Below, in pieces: positions 1 to 12,768 of a DNA stretch of 64,000 bases (position 1 is the stretch's first letter; every line of letters begins with the position of its first letter). The DNA is taken from positions 4,695,001 to 4,759,000 of the forward strand of contig NC_134031.1 in assembly GCF_964204645.1 (NCBI RefSeq). Reading direction: 5' to 3'. The notes under the pieces are model-generated. The model was not told where the DNA came from. It did not search any database and worked only from the letters and a program-made list of their open reading frames with translations. Source of the DNA: Tubulanus polymorphus. Lineage: Eukaryota > Nemertea > Palaeonemertea > Tubulaniformes > Tubulanidae. A program made the translations under genes and the position numbers.

Positions 1-118
1 AAACGTTAACTTTGATGCTTATTTACAGTATGAAGGAGTTTTTTCATGTCGACAAACTTTTCATTTAAATGAACTAGATTAATTTCTTAATGAGACTAGC
101 ATTTCCACACATAGTTGA

Positions 119-140
119 TATACACACACACACACACACG
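119..140. repeat. (AC)n microsatellite
   Basis: Short run of AC dinucleotides ending in CGCG, in the region 3' of the ACAP stop codon. Confidence 0.8.
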
Positions 141-191
141 CGCATCGTAAAATGCCCTAATTCTATAGCGGTATTATGCCGAACAAGGTTT

Positions 192-3100
192 TTAGGTACC
201 AGCATTTTCCGGTTCCGGGGCAGACGTAAAGCTTTTCCGTCGCATCATCAATTTTTCGGGATCGTTCGAAGCCATATTCGTAAAATCGCGGAAGACATCG
301 TTGAACGTTGCATCGCCTGCGGTGAAAGTTTTGAAATACATAGACAGTGAAAATATCAAAATCTCGCAAAACTCATCGACCGATATTAGAGAACTTACCA
401 GGAGTTCCAAACAGACCTTCTGTTTCTTTCATTTCTTCGTTTAATTTTGCTAACCTTAGTCTTTGAAAATGAAGAATGAAATCGTTTTAAAAATTTCAAA
501 AGTGAAAGTTGTGAAACGCAACAATCAGGAGCCAGTTTTATACAGAAGAGCTCTCAATCAGTTTCTACTTGCTTGAACACTGTACTTACAGAGTGACTAT
601 ATCTGCATCTGCGGAATTCATCGCGATCGCCAATGGATCAAAACCCTCTCCATTCACTGCATGTTGATTGGCTCCGCGTTTTAGAAACTGACACACTTGC
701 CTACGATTATACAATAAAAAACGAAAATTTAGATTTTCCTTTCGCCGATTTCTATTTGGAGCAAATCTATGAAACTTACCCGGTATGTCCGAGCAGAGTC
801 GCGTGATGGAGCGGAGTTTGCCCTTGTTGATCTTTCACGTTCAGTTTAGCACCATTTAGAATGAGAAATTCACACGCCGACAGTGAACCCTAAATCAAAT
901 ATTGAAATATAAGTTTCAACTGGTTGTAGGGCAATTTTCGATAGCCGGAGATCAGCAATATTTGTCCAGAAAAACAACTGCATTTGTAATTTCCAATACG
1001 TAAAGAATATTTTCAGTTCTAACAGCGCGACCAAGTTCTATAGTTACGTATTCTATCTAAGTCCATAAAGTCAAAGTGAGTTAATTTTCAATGACTTATA
1101 AACTCTGTCATCAAATCTTAAACTGGCGAATTGGTTGCCAAAGTCTCATACGTATTTACATATCAATAACAATTGCGCCTATTGCTACATTATCCAGACT
1201 TTCACAAGATTAATTACAGTAGTTAGCAGTTCAAGTGCAACTGTAAAAAATTTTGAACATTTGATCCATTCTAACTCACACTTTTGACGGCTTGTACGAT
1301 AGAAGTGCGGTCTTCATCGGCCGGATTATTCCAGTTTGGAGAAGCGCTGTGAGCTAATGCTTCTAACATAACCGGTAGATTTCGAGCCTCCGCTGCGCGA
1401 TACAGTAACATGTTTGGATTGAGAGATGTGACGTCCTCCAAAGATGTCGTCGATTTTCTATCTACCTCCACATCTGAGGACACCGACTCCTCAGAACTTT
1501 CCAAATCCATGTCTGAAATTAATCTATGTATTTGAATTGCAGTTTTTGCATGATTCATAAGATTTCTCCAAAGAGAGATTTCAAATATGAAAATCAATTA
1601 AGTAATAAGGCCAGCTTTTTTCATATCTTGTTCCGGTGAACACCAAATTTCAACTGGTTTTGGGCAAGGCACGGAGTCTGGTCTGGAGGTTGGTATGCAA
1701 TTCTAGTGCATTAGATCAAGATCAGTACAGAGGATAAGAAGCCAAAATCAAAGTGGATTTTCAAAAGAAACTTGGTCAGGAACGGGGATTTGAACCCCTG
1801 TATCCACAGCTGAACAATATGCTTGCCATTTGGACCAACTAAATCTTTTACAGGGAGGTTTAATACAACAACAGGCGGAACAAAATAGATATCGAAATGA
1901 TATTGAAATCTTACTTATAATCTAATTCTAAATTTGAACAGACGCGGGGGTTCACCATGAACAAATAACAAAACTCTGGCCTTATGATAAGCAAAGGGAT
2001 AGATATCAATGTCTGATAGATTAAAACATACTTCTAGTGACACTTTCATCAGGTTTAGACGCTGAACCAAACACGATTACATCCTGAGTACTACCACCTA
2101 AACCACTGTCCTCACTTTCACCTAATAGTTACACATACGTTACACATAAATTAGCTATTAGAGAAATAGAACCAGACATGTAATCACCAGGATCCGGTTC
2201 CACAGTTGTGAGCTAACGAGCTAACTCTGAGTTAAAATTATTTCATTTTCAATGTTTCAACTCATAGTCAAATCTTAACTCGGAACTGTGGAACTGGATC
2301 CGGCGACCCATTTCCACAGTTGTGAGATAAGAGTTAGCTCTGTTCATTTTCAAAGAGTCAAATCTTAACTCACAACAGTGGAACTGGGACCAGTAAAACT
2401 GTAAAATACCTAGAGTTAACTGTAATGACGAAGGATCGGGTTTGTTGCTGCTGTGTATTTGAGACTCATCAGCCAACCTCGCGTCCTCGTCGTCGACCAC
2501 CGAACTCGCGTCTACGAATCTATCCGGCGATGTCTTTTCGTCTGGACTCTCCGAGCGGTTGTCCGTCGGAGTGAGCGTTTTCGCCGGAGACTGCTTGCTG
2601 CGACTGCCCGATCGTCGGCGTCGTTTATAAACGCTCCACTTGCGACCGGGTCGCGGCTGGTGCGATTGTTCTGGAGATTTTTCGGGTGTGCGCACGGGCA
2701 GTTTCTGCACGAATGATTTCTGTATGTATTTTGCGCGAATCCAAGCCTCACGAATTTCTCTGAAATGTACAGCCGAATGCAGGCTTCATCTTCACATTAT
2801 TTTTCTTTGTATTTTTTTTCAGGCTATCACTGGGGGATTTATAAGACTAAGCTATCTTTGGTTTTGGTGTATGGTATGATTTTTAAGGCAGGCTGAGGTC
2901 CGACTTGCGACTGCCAGTGACTTGATGTGTTTCTCTGCCAGCGACTATTCCAGTCACACATGTTCCACTCTCTGCGATGCAACATTACCGTCTGTCACAG
3001 TCGTATTCAATATATGCTGCTCTTGCAACTGACAAGAAAGCCACACAACACCATCACTGACTCTCACAATGCAGCCATTTGCAACCAGTTGCAGGTGCCT

Positions 3101-6100
3101 CACAAGCAGTCACAAGTCGACCTGCACAAGCCATTTAGTTTGTCTTACCTGCTGCTGTCACTGGCTGCGCGTTTCGCAATAGTTTCATCAACATTTGCTT
3201 CGTAAATGCGATTAACTACGGTATTACCCAACTCTGACATCACTTTCAACTGTTCTGGTTCCCAGGCGTCCAAGGTTAGTGAACGCACCTTCGACATATG
3301 TACACCGAAACTCCTACAATGTACAAGTTGATTTCGTTAAGCGAGCATCAGAAAAGGCAAAATAGATGACAAAAATGTTGAGGCAACATGTTGATCTCTT
3401 ATTTCTGATCAAAATTGGCACATTCTCTATTTGTTCTGATAGAAATGTCAATTAAGACTTATTTCACTGATTTTCCTTTGCCAGGGTGGCTACTTTCTAA
3501 TCCCTCGAGTTTTCCCTGATTTGTCCATGTTATTACAAAAAATCCCTTGACCGAAATTTCTAGGTTTAAAGTGTTACAATACATTCATTTTTTATTGAAT
3601 CACATAATGATAAAGAAATACATGGTCAATAGCATAATCCAAATTCTCCAGTTTTCCACGATTTTGGCAAAATTTGTTGAATTCCCTGATTTTTTTCTAG
3701 ATTTGTCTGAGTTTTCCAGGTCAGTGGTCAACCTGTTTACAGAAAGATTACTCTAACGGGTAGAAAACTGGATATATTTACCTGTGAATACCAGAACATT
3801 CTATACAAAGAGTTATTCCGAGATTCATACTCGACCACCGCGGATTTTCAGCCTGACAATCGCAGCACATCTCGTTACCGCCGATTTGTAATATCGACGC
3901 CAATCGACTGAAAAATTCATAAGATCAGAAATTTAAAACTAAAATCGAAAATCGAAAATACTTTTTCATCGAGAGATTTCGATCGTAACCTTTTCTTTCC
4001 GATTCTCATAGTAGCTTCGGTAGTAGGCGAATCGGAGGAGGTCGACGGTTCGTCCGCGGTAGAAACGCTCTGAGGTTCCTCGTGGTCCTCGTGATCGGAC
4101 ATGCTTCGCGAATGATCACGATACGCCTTCGACACGGCTGCCTGGATCGCGTTGATCCACATTTGACATTCCTTCTCGGAATCCGCCTGCAGCATGTGGT
4201 ACCTGACGCGAAATGGAAACGAGACTTCGCATGATTGAAAATGCTACCAAAATTTCATCAAATATTTATATCATACAAATTCAGGGGCGGATCCTGAGGC
4301 AGACTTTGACAGGAGCACAAAGAAATGAAAAGGGTATATATACTGATATACTGAAAAAAGGGCAAGTTAAGAGTATTCTGGAAAATCATGAAATTTCAGT
4401 ACATTTTCATATGAGTGACATTTAAGAGAATATAATCTGAATCATGTGCTGTGGACTGCCCTGTCATATTAGTTGTAGGTGAAAAAGTGCCCTGAAAAAA
4501 TTGCCATCGTATTTTTCAAAAGGGCATAGGAAAATTGGGACAGTTTCACGTGCTCCTTGTGCTCCCATCTGGATCCGCCCCTGAAATTGTAAGGAATAAC
4601 TGAAAAATACATTTTTTTCCAAATCTTCAATGAAAATACGAAACCAGAGCTTGATGCAGAGCTGCCATCTAGCATCCAACCCATTCATCTAAACGCAATT
4701 TGTAGTAAAGTTTTTTTACCTTCCAGGAGCGATAACCTCGAAGCAGTATCTACGATCAATCTCGTAAGCCGGTTTCACCGTGCACAAACGTAAATCTTCT
4801 TCCATTATCGTCAGATTGTCTTTACCTCGTTTACGATACACTAACTTGTTGTCTTGTATCATAAACCATCGTCTGAAATATCCATGGAAATCATACAATA
4901 TATTAATCGGGAACGATTTGGAAAAACTGACCGCATTTGTGCTTTTTCGTGTAGCTAACTGGCAGCCCAGATGGAGATATAGGAAATTTGCTTTATCGAA
5001 GCCTCTACAGGAGACAGTTCTATTGCGCAAGGTCTTTCTCTAGCCGCGATCAAACGGAGACGATTTGGCCCGGCTCAGACTAGGGCCAAATTTTGCCCGT
5101 GCCTAATTAGAGAGTGCGTTCACACGCAAACCATTCACTCGATACTAAACAATGCTCAAACAAAGCGAAGTGGATCATTTCCGGCGCCAGTTGCAATTCA
5201 AACGCAATCATTTGTCTGGTGCTAAAATTTGGCTCGGGCCTGGTCCGACGTTTTTGGTCGGGCCAAACAGGCTCGGGCCCATTTGGCACCCGTGTGAACA
5301 GTTGTTCCGGACCAAATTTGGCCCGGGCCAAGAATGCTCGTGTGATTGCGGCTTCTGTCTCTGAGCACAATGGGAATAGCTTGCCAAATGAAACCCGAAA
5401 TATTGATCCATTTTATCTTTTAAACTAAATCAATTAAAACACTTTTATCCAAAGAAGATTCAGTAATTGAAAAGCAATTTGTAATTTTTATGATATGATT
5501 TTTAATATTAAAAGAGATTTTATTGTGTAAAGCCCTTTTAAGCAATAAATTATTACTATTATTATTATCATTATCATTATTTTTATCATGTACTATGACT
5601 GAATGTTAAAATCCTCTAGAAAGCCAAAATACATACCTGACCCACGATTTAAAAGCATTCGTCGTCTTCTTGAAAAGGTAACCCTCCATTTTGATATCTC
5701 CATTTTTGTCGATTTCCGGAGACTGTATCGGTGCGCTGAGGGCTGCCTCCTGGAAAATACGACGAAATACGCGAAACATTAAACTAAGCATTGACAGCTT
5801 GAAATTCTTAATCGTATTATTACCGGTATTTTTTGAGGAATCGTCTCAAGCCGGTCATAAAATCGGCCTTTAATAAACCTACCCCAAAAGCGAGATAACA
5901 ATATTGGGGAGACATCAAATGGTTCGAATCGACAGAGCAACGCGCTCAGAGGTGAAATAAAAATATCTCCCCTTCAAAGAACATTAAACTGTAACATAAC
6001 TACGCGGCTAGGTATCGTAGAGGCGTTATAATCGTCATAATCTTCCAAGTTTCCGGATTAAAGAGAAAATAATTAACTGCATGTAATAGGGGCATAATCT

Positions 6101-9100
6101 ATACTCAGCCGACCGTGAAGCGAGGTAGTCTACAAACATATAAAACACGAAAATATAACCTATCTTTCTTAAAGATTAGATAGACGTGGCCTAGATTTAG
6201 GGAAATACCTTGACTATTTGTGGCAATTGAAAAAAAATTCAGTAGCTAACATATATACATGAAAAGGTACAATCATTAGTCTATCAAATATAAGTCCCAC
6301 AATCACAGGTTCAAAAAAGATTTTAAAACATCAAAACTACAAAAATTAATTAAAACCTCGTATTTCATTCGTCTCTCGCGATTTATTGCGTAGTTTTAAT
6401 ACATTAGTCCTATCAGTTTGCATTACTTTAGAAATGAGATCTACAAATCCTATTTCAAAGCGATAAGTACTGTTGTTCATAGGTCATTTAGTACCGTAAA
6501 TGCAATAGTTGATTCAAAAATTTGAATTCAATTAGGACGCGCATTTTCAAGTGATCGATCAATCTACTGAATGATTCGGTTTGTCAGTCTACTGGAGAGG
6601 ACGGTGGGGGGATGGTGATACATAAGTAGGCACATTAAAGATGTTGTTGGACCGCGTGGTACGTACATACACAGCAGAGACCCAGAAATCACAAGAGTAC
6701 GAGTAAAACACATTACTACACGAGAACGCTCTTCGTTTCTTGTTGCTCAAAGGAAAACGAGTTTATACAAGATTCAAATAAAAAGATCCGTTTATAACCA
6801 CTTTCAAACTGTAGCAAAGTTCATTGACTGACATGTTAATAACACGTTCCTGTTACAAATATTCTGAAAGAACTTTCTAAAACAAGAGCGCCAGGGATTC
6901 GTGTTGAGTCACTTCTGACTTTTTTTATTACATAGCTCATAATCCGTAGTCTGACGATAATTTTCATACTTTCACGTCGATCGGAATTCATTCCGACAAA
7001 TTAGTTAGTTACTTCTCGGCCGTATTCCTATGAAAGAATGACTAATTCGCAGTAATATTGGGACACTGCTGAGTTCCAGTCACTACAGCAGGTCTTCACT
7101 GGCCCACGAACTGTATAAAAGCCCAATCAATGTCAGACATGGCAGTATCTTTGAACCTGTGGAGCAGTGAACAGCTTCAACAGTTGGAACTGGAATTTCC
7201 CCTATTATCCGAGTCAGTTAACCAATTTGGATTCTCCTTTTTGTAGGAATCATCCCCCTTATCATTTGATTGGTAAACTCGATTAGATTTGGTGTCCCTT
7301 ACAAACCCATAACACCTGTCGGGAGCGAAATAGGGGGGTTTGATTTTGAAATCAGAAAATCGAAGTACGGATATGGCTAAATGGCTAGTTGAACGTACAG
7401 CAACAGATCTTCACTGTTTTCTTTTTAATCTTAACATAGGTAGTGATCCTGTTATTTATCTTATTGGTAGATTTCGTTTGATTTGTTCCGACTCGGTGTC
7501 CCTTACAGACCCACCACACCTGAGGGTTCGATTTTGAAATCAGAAATCGAAGTACAGAATGTGTGATCGGCGGTCCAATACAGCAATTTTGTTTAAATCT
7601 AAGTACATAATTGGAAATTTCTGTTCCATCAGCTTGAACTTGCAAGCGACTGATTGGGGTTGCTGCTGCCAAATTTAATATACTGAGATTTTGTAAGTAA
7701 CTGTACTACAAGATATTTACTGTTAGCACGTTTACTGTTATAGATATTTACTGTTAGTTTGATGACTTCATTTTCTAAGGGGTCGTCATAAATTAAGGAA
7801 TTTCGGTGCAAATCGATTGTATTTTAATAATGGTTCTTACAACGGAATCGTAAACAACTCGCGCCGATTGTTGTGCAATTAATATTTTTTAAGCGCTTGA
7901 ATAAACCCTGCGACTGTTAAATCTCATGGATCAAGTCGTCAAGTACGTGTATACACCCGACGAAAAACGTTAAATTCATCTCAATATTTACGTCTTCGCA
8001 TCTGAAATCTGTTTTCAAATGAGTTTGAAAATTAGTGCACAGCATGACAAAACCGCACCAGGGTGCGCAGCACTGATCGACATCTCCTGGTGCACAGAGA
8101 CCCGGGCTGCAAACCTCTGAAAAGTGCTATCAGCAACAAATTGAATTTTTTTCATTAACATTTCAGTGAAATATGAAAGAAAATGTTGAAATCAATCAGT
8201 AATAAACAGTAAGACCCTCAGTAACATCTTTCACATTACTGTACGCATCGAACAAATCAAATCAGTATTTTTCGCGACCAAAGGAACAAAATACTGAAAA
8301 TCAGGAGCAGTTGGCAGCTCCGCAAACTAGAAGACCACAATAGGCCACGATTAAAGAAGATTTTTGGACTTGAATTATGACTGCACAACTGGGTATGAGT
8401 TCAACAAAATATACGAATGAAATGACCTACTCGGAGATGCGAAAAGAGCATTTTTTCGCCAAAAAACCTAAGCTTCATATTCAAATAAACGTTTTTATCT
8501 AATCGAATAACAGCGGACAAAATGCGTCGCGTGAAATGAACTGCGTTTTTGTCGATTCTTGCGAAAAAATGACGACGTCTGCGATGTATGAGTAGAAGCA
8601 TTCTACGCGTCGGGAGTTATTATACATCGCACAAAAGCGCCGAGATCGTTGTATTTGTGAATCGGACCATTAATCGCAATGGTTAATAGTGCCATTGCGT
8701 AAACTCAGGAGTCGTGTATTGCTTTCAAAGTAACACAATATTCGCTTCTCAATTTGCTTCACAGCGGGGAAACATCGCGCTACCGGCAATAGTAGGCAAT
8801 GAGGTTTGATGTTTGTTCGGCGGTTCCCGAATCATCGTACGAGTAATTCCTCCACCGCGTGTCGCACGATGGCGCGATGCGGAATGAGGCGACGCGAAAA
8901 ACTTTCACATGCAAATCACGAAGATGTCGTCCTACTCGACTGAGACCGTGTCCCGCTCCATTCAAACGCGAAACTGACAATCATTCAAAACATTTTCAGA
9001 TCGATTTTCTAAAAAACGTTTTCAAGTTTGAACACTGTCCCCCCTGTTCACTAGCGATACTTGAACTCTTCTCGCCGAAAAATCCGTCGACTGACTTGAA

Positions 9101-12100
9101 TGTACCCACCAATGACTAGCGACTCTATTTTTGTAAGACTGCGTGTACGCGTTTTTTTTATATCATATCAACACGTTGTGCCACAGATGCTGAGAGCGCA
9201 AGCGTGCCTCTACATGCGCGAGTCAGTTCTCTTTCGTCTCAGCGGTTCGACGAGGTGAAGGCTACCTCTCTCTTAGCAGCCGCGATCTAGGATTTTATTC
9301 GATGAAAAAGAAGGTAAGACCCGACGAGTTGACAGTTGACTATCGAGGTTTAGATTCCAAAAGGCGTAGATTTTACACTTGTCCATTCATCTTTAAGTCA
9401 CTGTTGAGATAGAAAAATCATGACTGTGCAACTGAACCTAAAATTGAGATGGAGATCACCAGTGTTTTTAAACTAGGCCAAAAACTATCAATCCACATCT
9501 CCCATGACTATTTTTGATACACGGAATTAACATATAACTATATTCTCACGAATGAGATTGGAATCCACAAATCGAATTGAAGTTATTCTACCAATAGAAA
9601 TGACAGACCTTCATCGGCAGACTTTGAACATCAGAACTTTGATTCTAAACTAGGCTATCAATCCATATCTTCCATGACTACTTTTGATATTTGGTATTAA
9701 CATACAACTATATTCTCGTGAACGAGATTGAAATCCATATAAACTAAAAAAGATCCCCGACCTTCATCGGCAGACCTACAGTCAGAACTTTGATTCTAAA
9801 CTAGGCTAACAACTATCAATCCATATCTTACACGACCAGTTTTGATATTCCATATTAACATACAACACTGTTCTCATGGATTGAATGAAAAGATTGAAAT
9901 CTGATAAACCCGAAAAGTTTTTCTCCCGATAAAAATCACAGACCTTCATCGGCAGACGAAGTCTGACATCGTTTTTTTCCCCGCTGCTAATTGACTAGCC
10001 AATGACGATTATGACGTATCGTGGAAGTTTATGGGAAAGTTGTGTAAACCGTCGCTCGTAAAGTTCACCAATTACTGACGAAAGAAATGAGTTTCGATAA
10101 TTGTGCCGAGCACGGAACGGATTGTGAATGAAAGGAAATGGGCCCTCAGAAAATACCACCGGGTTCATATCATCGAGAGCACTTATAACTGAAGCCTATA
10201 GAGTTTATAATAGGACCGCGTGTGAGCAATATTGTAACGTCTCAAACTAGTGGGGCGGATCTATGATTTTTTGAAGGGATGGACCTGGAAATTTGAATGG
10301 ACACTTCATTTGAAAAAGGCCGATTTGGCAATGCGAGGGCTGGCGGCAAGCTCAAACATCGGTGGGGGTCCTGTGGCCCTACCACAGAAAACTAGGACAA
10401 AAATCTAGGCCCATTTCAAGGCCAATTTGGTTTCATTTCTCGCCTTTTTAAAATTTCTATTCCCAAAAAAAAGTTTGGAGGGCGCATTCGAATTTTGGAG
10501 GGTTTGGTGGACCAGTCTACCCCTAAATCCGCCCTTTCTATCCTTGCAGAAAAGGAAAAAAGAGGTTCAAAAATTGACAGGAATCGTAAAAAATAGGAAC
10601 AAAAATTGACAGGAATCGTGACATCGTCGGATAAATATTTTCGCCTACCCTACTGGGAATATTTGTTTTATTTGAGTGGGTCTGTTAAATTGGTTCTCTT
10701 AAAACAGATGCGGCCGGTTTCGAATAACAAAACGGATTATCAGCTTTTTTTCTTCTCACTCGCGGAAAAACGTCGGTCATTACAGAGCAGTTAAACGGCT
10801 GAAGAAATCTGAGAGAGTATGATTTATCGTTAATGATAACCGACCTCTTCACAGAAATCTAAGACTGCAAATAATCATAATTATGTTATCAATTTTTTAT
10901 GGTTGATTACTGGTAAAAGTACGGATCGAATTAGCTAGATCAGAAAAGTGTGGTTTCATTGAAATTCTAGGGAGGTATCTACTGTTGGTGTCTGGTAAAG
11001 CAATATGACCACACATTTATTTAGAAGGAAAACCGCAACAAGAGTTTTTTCTCTACGCAATTTAAGTTAACCACTAAAATGAACAACCTGCCATATTTTG
11101 TCATATTTCCGCCCAGAAAACCGGAAATTAACATTAAGGACCACCCAAAAATAGAATGAGTAAGGCTAAAGTTAAGGATTAGGAAAGCGTAGATGGCTTT
11201 GGTTAGTCTCCTTGGCCTGGTTTTATAGACTGGTATTATCTTTAACCCGGGGGGCTAACTTTATTTAGAATTGAGTTAGCCCCCAGGATAAAGACAATAC
11301 CGGTCTATAAAACTGGGCAAATTGCAACCTAAGACATCACAGCTATCAGATCTATGACTGATGCAAATTATGTATTTTTTCTATTTTTCAATACTTACTA
11401 TGGAATTTCCACTATTGAATTGTTACCTAGATACTTGTGAGTTGAGAAGCCTGAATAAAGTCAACTTAAAACAGATAATCTGGATTCGAAACGTTAAAGG
11501 CAGATTGTTTTGGGTTAATCTCCTAAACAACAAATTTCAACTTATGAAGTCTGGGTGTCCGGTTCCATAATTATGGCTTACACTTAACACCAGTCTAATA
11601 TGATCTCAGTACTAAAGCCAATCTAACAACATAAAGACTCAAGATTCAAGACCACTTTTAGACTTAAGCCTTGGCTAAGGTACCGTCCCCTGGGGCAAGT
11701 TCCATAGTCGAGACTTAAAACCAAAAGTGGTCTTAAACCTTAAGTCTGGTGTTAAGTTGTTAGATTGGCTATAGAACTAAGTTTGTCTTAGACCTGTCTT
11801 AAGTCTATGCCCTGACTAAGGAACCGGCCCCTGGGCCCTATCAGATCTTAAACTGATACAAATTGGGTATCTTAATTTCAATTTCCAATACTGATTTTGT
11901 CGATTCCACTATCAAATCTCAACCCGGATATACAAGCGCTGTAGTATAGGCTCGCTAAAACTGAATGAAGGTGACGTTAACGAGGAAATCTTCAAACATC
12001 TACTCACAGAATGATACCACGAATATGAGTTATTGTGTTGTTTTACGATGTTTTTACTATGAGTGATGTTATGTCTAATAAGTTCGCTATTAGTAAACAC

Positions 12101-12721
12101 CGAATATAAACCTGCTCTAATATAACGCAGCTGTACACATGAAAAGAACGCTTAAAATAACACTTTTTCCGACGCGGCCCAAAAAATTTTCAGTTTCCAT
12201 TTTGTTCGGTCCATAAAACCGCGAACCACGTACGAATCATTAATCATTATCGGTCAGGTTTTCTAAAAAGCTTACCGCACGATACTTATCCAGCATGATT
12301 AAAACGCGCGCAACATCGTAATTCGCGTTAACATTCTACGTTATCCAGCTCTAAAAATGTCTTATATTCTGCATAAGAATACGAGAGATCATCGAGTATA
12401 AGTTTTCAATAGTCAATGCCCTGTATAATACATACACATGTATACCGACGACGCGCTTACAAATAACCTGCCCCGAGATATTTATATAGGAATATTTTGT
12501 TAAGAATATCCACAGTCTATCCACACGTTACCAAACACGGAAATAAACTTTGTAGACGAGAGTCAAAAATATCAAATACGCACAATCGCGGATGCAGGGG
12601 TGCTTTGGGTGTCTAGAGCACATCCCCCACCCCCCATTTTGGAAAATTTCCTTCATACTATTCATTTTCAGCTATTCAGCGCTACTTTATAATATATATA
12701 ATTATATTATTCTAATTTCAA

Positions 12722-12768
<47 letters not shown>

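Noticed and set aside
5114-5428. 104-codon frame at 5114-5428
   Set aside because: It falls almost entirely within the AGCCGCGATCACACGAGC-family MITE.
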